This document shows, piece after piece, positions 7,408 through 7,587 of a stretch of 7,587 bases of DNA. Positions within the stretch are counted from its first letter, which is position 1, and every line of letters begins with the position of its first letter. The stretch is from UBA8950 sp034411635 (GTDB taxonomy: Bacteria; Chloroflexota; Anaerolineae; Anaerolineales; Villigracilaceae): NCBI GenBank assembly GCA_034411635.1, contig DAOUML010000055.1:1-7587 (forward strand), written 5' to 3'. The notes under the pieces were generated by a model. That model had not been told where the DNA came from. It was given only the letters and a program-made list of their open reading frames with translations, and ran no database searches. The translations under genes were made by a program, and so were the position numbers.

Positions 7408-7446
7408 ACACAGCCGCTGACCTGCACAGGCCGCGGCTTAGCGTGT
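7408..7446 (-). promoter_or_regulatory. Hairpin followed by T run just before recX (possible terminator or attenuator)
   Basis: On the minus strand, ACAC (7446-7443), a four-base bulge, AGCCGC (7438-7433), an internal loop, CCTG-TG-CAGG (7430-7421), then GCGGCT (7417-7412) and GTGT (7411-7408) form a stem of 14 base pairs. GTTTTT follows, and the recX ATG comes immediately after. The form resembles an intrinsic terminator, though the T run is separated from the GC-rich part by the GTGT segment. It could end a small upstream RNA, attenuate recX, or occlude ribosome binding. The pairing is seen directly; the function is inference. Confidence 0.5.
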
Positions 7447-7510
7447 AACTGGATAACCCGAAATACCTGCCCCATAGGGCAGCCTTTCAAGGATGGTTTA
7501 GCGCGTAAGT
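7435..7510. repeat. Degenerate 16-base direct repeat, two copies 60 bases apart
   Basis: GGCTTAGCGTGTAACT (7435-7450) and GGTTTAGCGCGTAAGT (7495-7510) agree at 13 of 16 positions. Each copy overlaps one arm of a predicted stem. They could be duplicated RNA elements or two protein-binding sites; they do not look like the LexA boxes known from Gram-positive bacteria (GAAC-N4-GTTC). Confidence 0.5.
7467..7482. other. Perfect 6-bp hairpin in the recX leader
   Basis: CTGCCC (7467-7472) and GGGCAG (7477-7482) are exact complements around the four-base loop CATA. On its own such a short stem is weak evidence, but it sits between two other stems in the same leader, so it may be the middle element of a structured RNA. 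Confidence 0.5.
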
Positions 7511-7529
7511 ACAATCACCATTAACGCGC
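7493..7529 (-). other. Possible H-type pseudoknot in the recX leader
   Basis: On the minus strand, GCGCGT (7529-7524) pairs with ACGCGC (7506-7501) as stem 1. Inside its loop, ATGGT (7521-7517) can pair with ACCAT (7497-7493), which lies three bases beyond stem 1, giving a classic H-type arrangement (stem 1 of 6 bp, stem 2 of 5 bp). I cannot match it to a riboswitch family I know: the SAM-II, preQ1, c-di-GMP-I, TPP and cobalamin signatures were compared from memory and do not fit. Chance pairing is possible. Confidence 0.35.
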
Positions 7530-7587
7530 AACAAAGTAAAAAGAAGTCAGGTGAAAAAATATCGTCCCGTCCAGTCAAGAAAAAAAA

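Larger units (their letters stand above)
7402..7587 (-). other. Non-coding upstream region of recX
   Basis: This 186-base stretch between the recX start and the window edge has no convincing gene on either strand. Read toward recX (minus strand), it begins with a T-rich part. A TTGACT (plus-strand 7573-7578) could be a -35 box, but no good TATAAT-like box is found 16-18 bases downstream, so I do not call a promoter. The region then becomes GC-rich and strongly self-complementary from about 7529 to 7408 (hairpins listed separately), and it ends with a T run directly before the recX ATG. It could be an mRNA leader, a separate small RNA, or the upstream region of a gene beyond the window. Confidence 0.6.

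Noticed and set aside
6997..7524. Plus-strand open frame of 175 codons reaching into the recX upstream region
   Set aside because: Most of it is antisense to recX. The remainder crosses the hairpin region, and no conserved protein features are visible.
7402..7530. Known riboswitch or structural RNA (c-di-GMP-I, SAM-II, TPP, cobalamin, SRP, 6S, tmRNA) upstream of recX
   Set aside because: A few short words (CUAAACC, GCUAAGCC) recall the c-di-GMP-I family, and the pseudoknot recalls SAM-II. The conserved core bases of each do not line up, so no family name is assigned.
7550..7578. Sigma-70 promoter for recX starting at TTGACT
   Set aside because: The -35-like box is good, but the bases 16-18 positions downstream on the minus strand (around TTCACC) do not resemble a -10 box.

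Overview
The window looks like an ordinary chromosomal segment of a moderately GC-rich bacterium. The best guess is a member of Chloroflexota (Anaerolineae-like). The basis is a RecX gene translationally joined to RNase Y, RNase Y being typical of Firmicutes, Chloroflexota and relatives but rare in Proteobacteria, together with the style of the RecX N-terminus. This placement is an inference from remembered family features, not from any search.

Layout: two converging gene blocks meet at a strong hairpin near 3970-4020. The plus-strand block (1-3962) holds the 3' end of an alpha/beta-hydrolase (Est30-like carboxylesterase), then an MFS transporter, a short glyoxalase-II-type metallo-beta-lactamase-fold hydrolase, and an SLC13-type anion permease with two RCK_C (TrkA_C) domains in its central loop. 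The last three are tightly packed: a 4-base ATGA overlap, then a 3-base gap with the Shine-Dalgarno inside the previous gene. The minus-strand block (read from 7401 down to 4034) holds recX, rny (RNase Y) and an M28-type zinc aminopeptidase. It has a 4-base ATGA overlap and then a 3-base gap, so it is probably one transcript.

How the genes work together: recX (RecA modulator) and rny (membrane-anchored mRNA endonuclease) are conserved housekeeping genes, and the peptidase appears to ride on their transcript. The plus-strand block combines two transporters with two hydrolases. No single pathway can be assigned from the sequence.

Non-coding sequence is scarce. The places worth a second look are (i) a tandem CTCCATT-like heptad array at 351-399 that runs exactly into the ATG of the MFS gene; (ii) the bidirectional terminator between the two blocks; and (iii) the 186-base region upstream of recX (7402-7587), which carries three hairpins, a possible H-type pseudoknot and a degenerate 16-base direct repeat. 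I see no CRISPR array, tRNA, rRNA, insertion sequence, phage gene or defence system. I found no convincing new multi-gene system; the recX leader is the only candidate for something undescribed.
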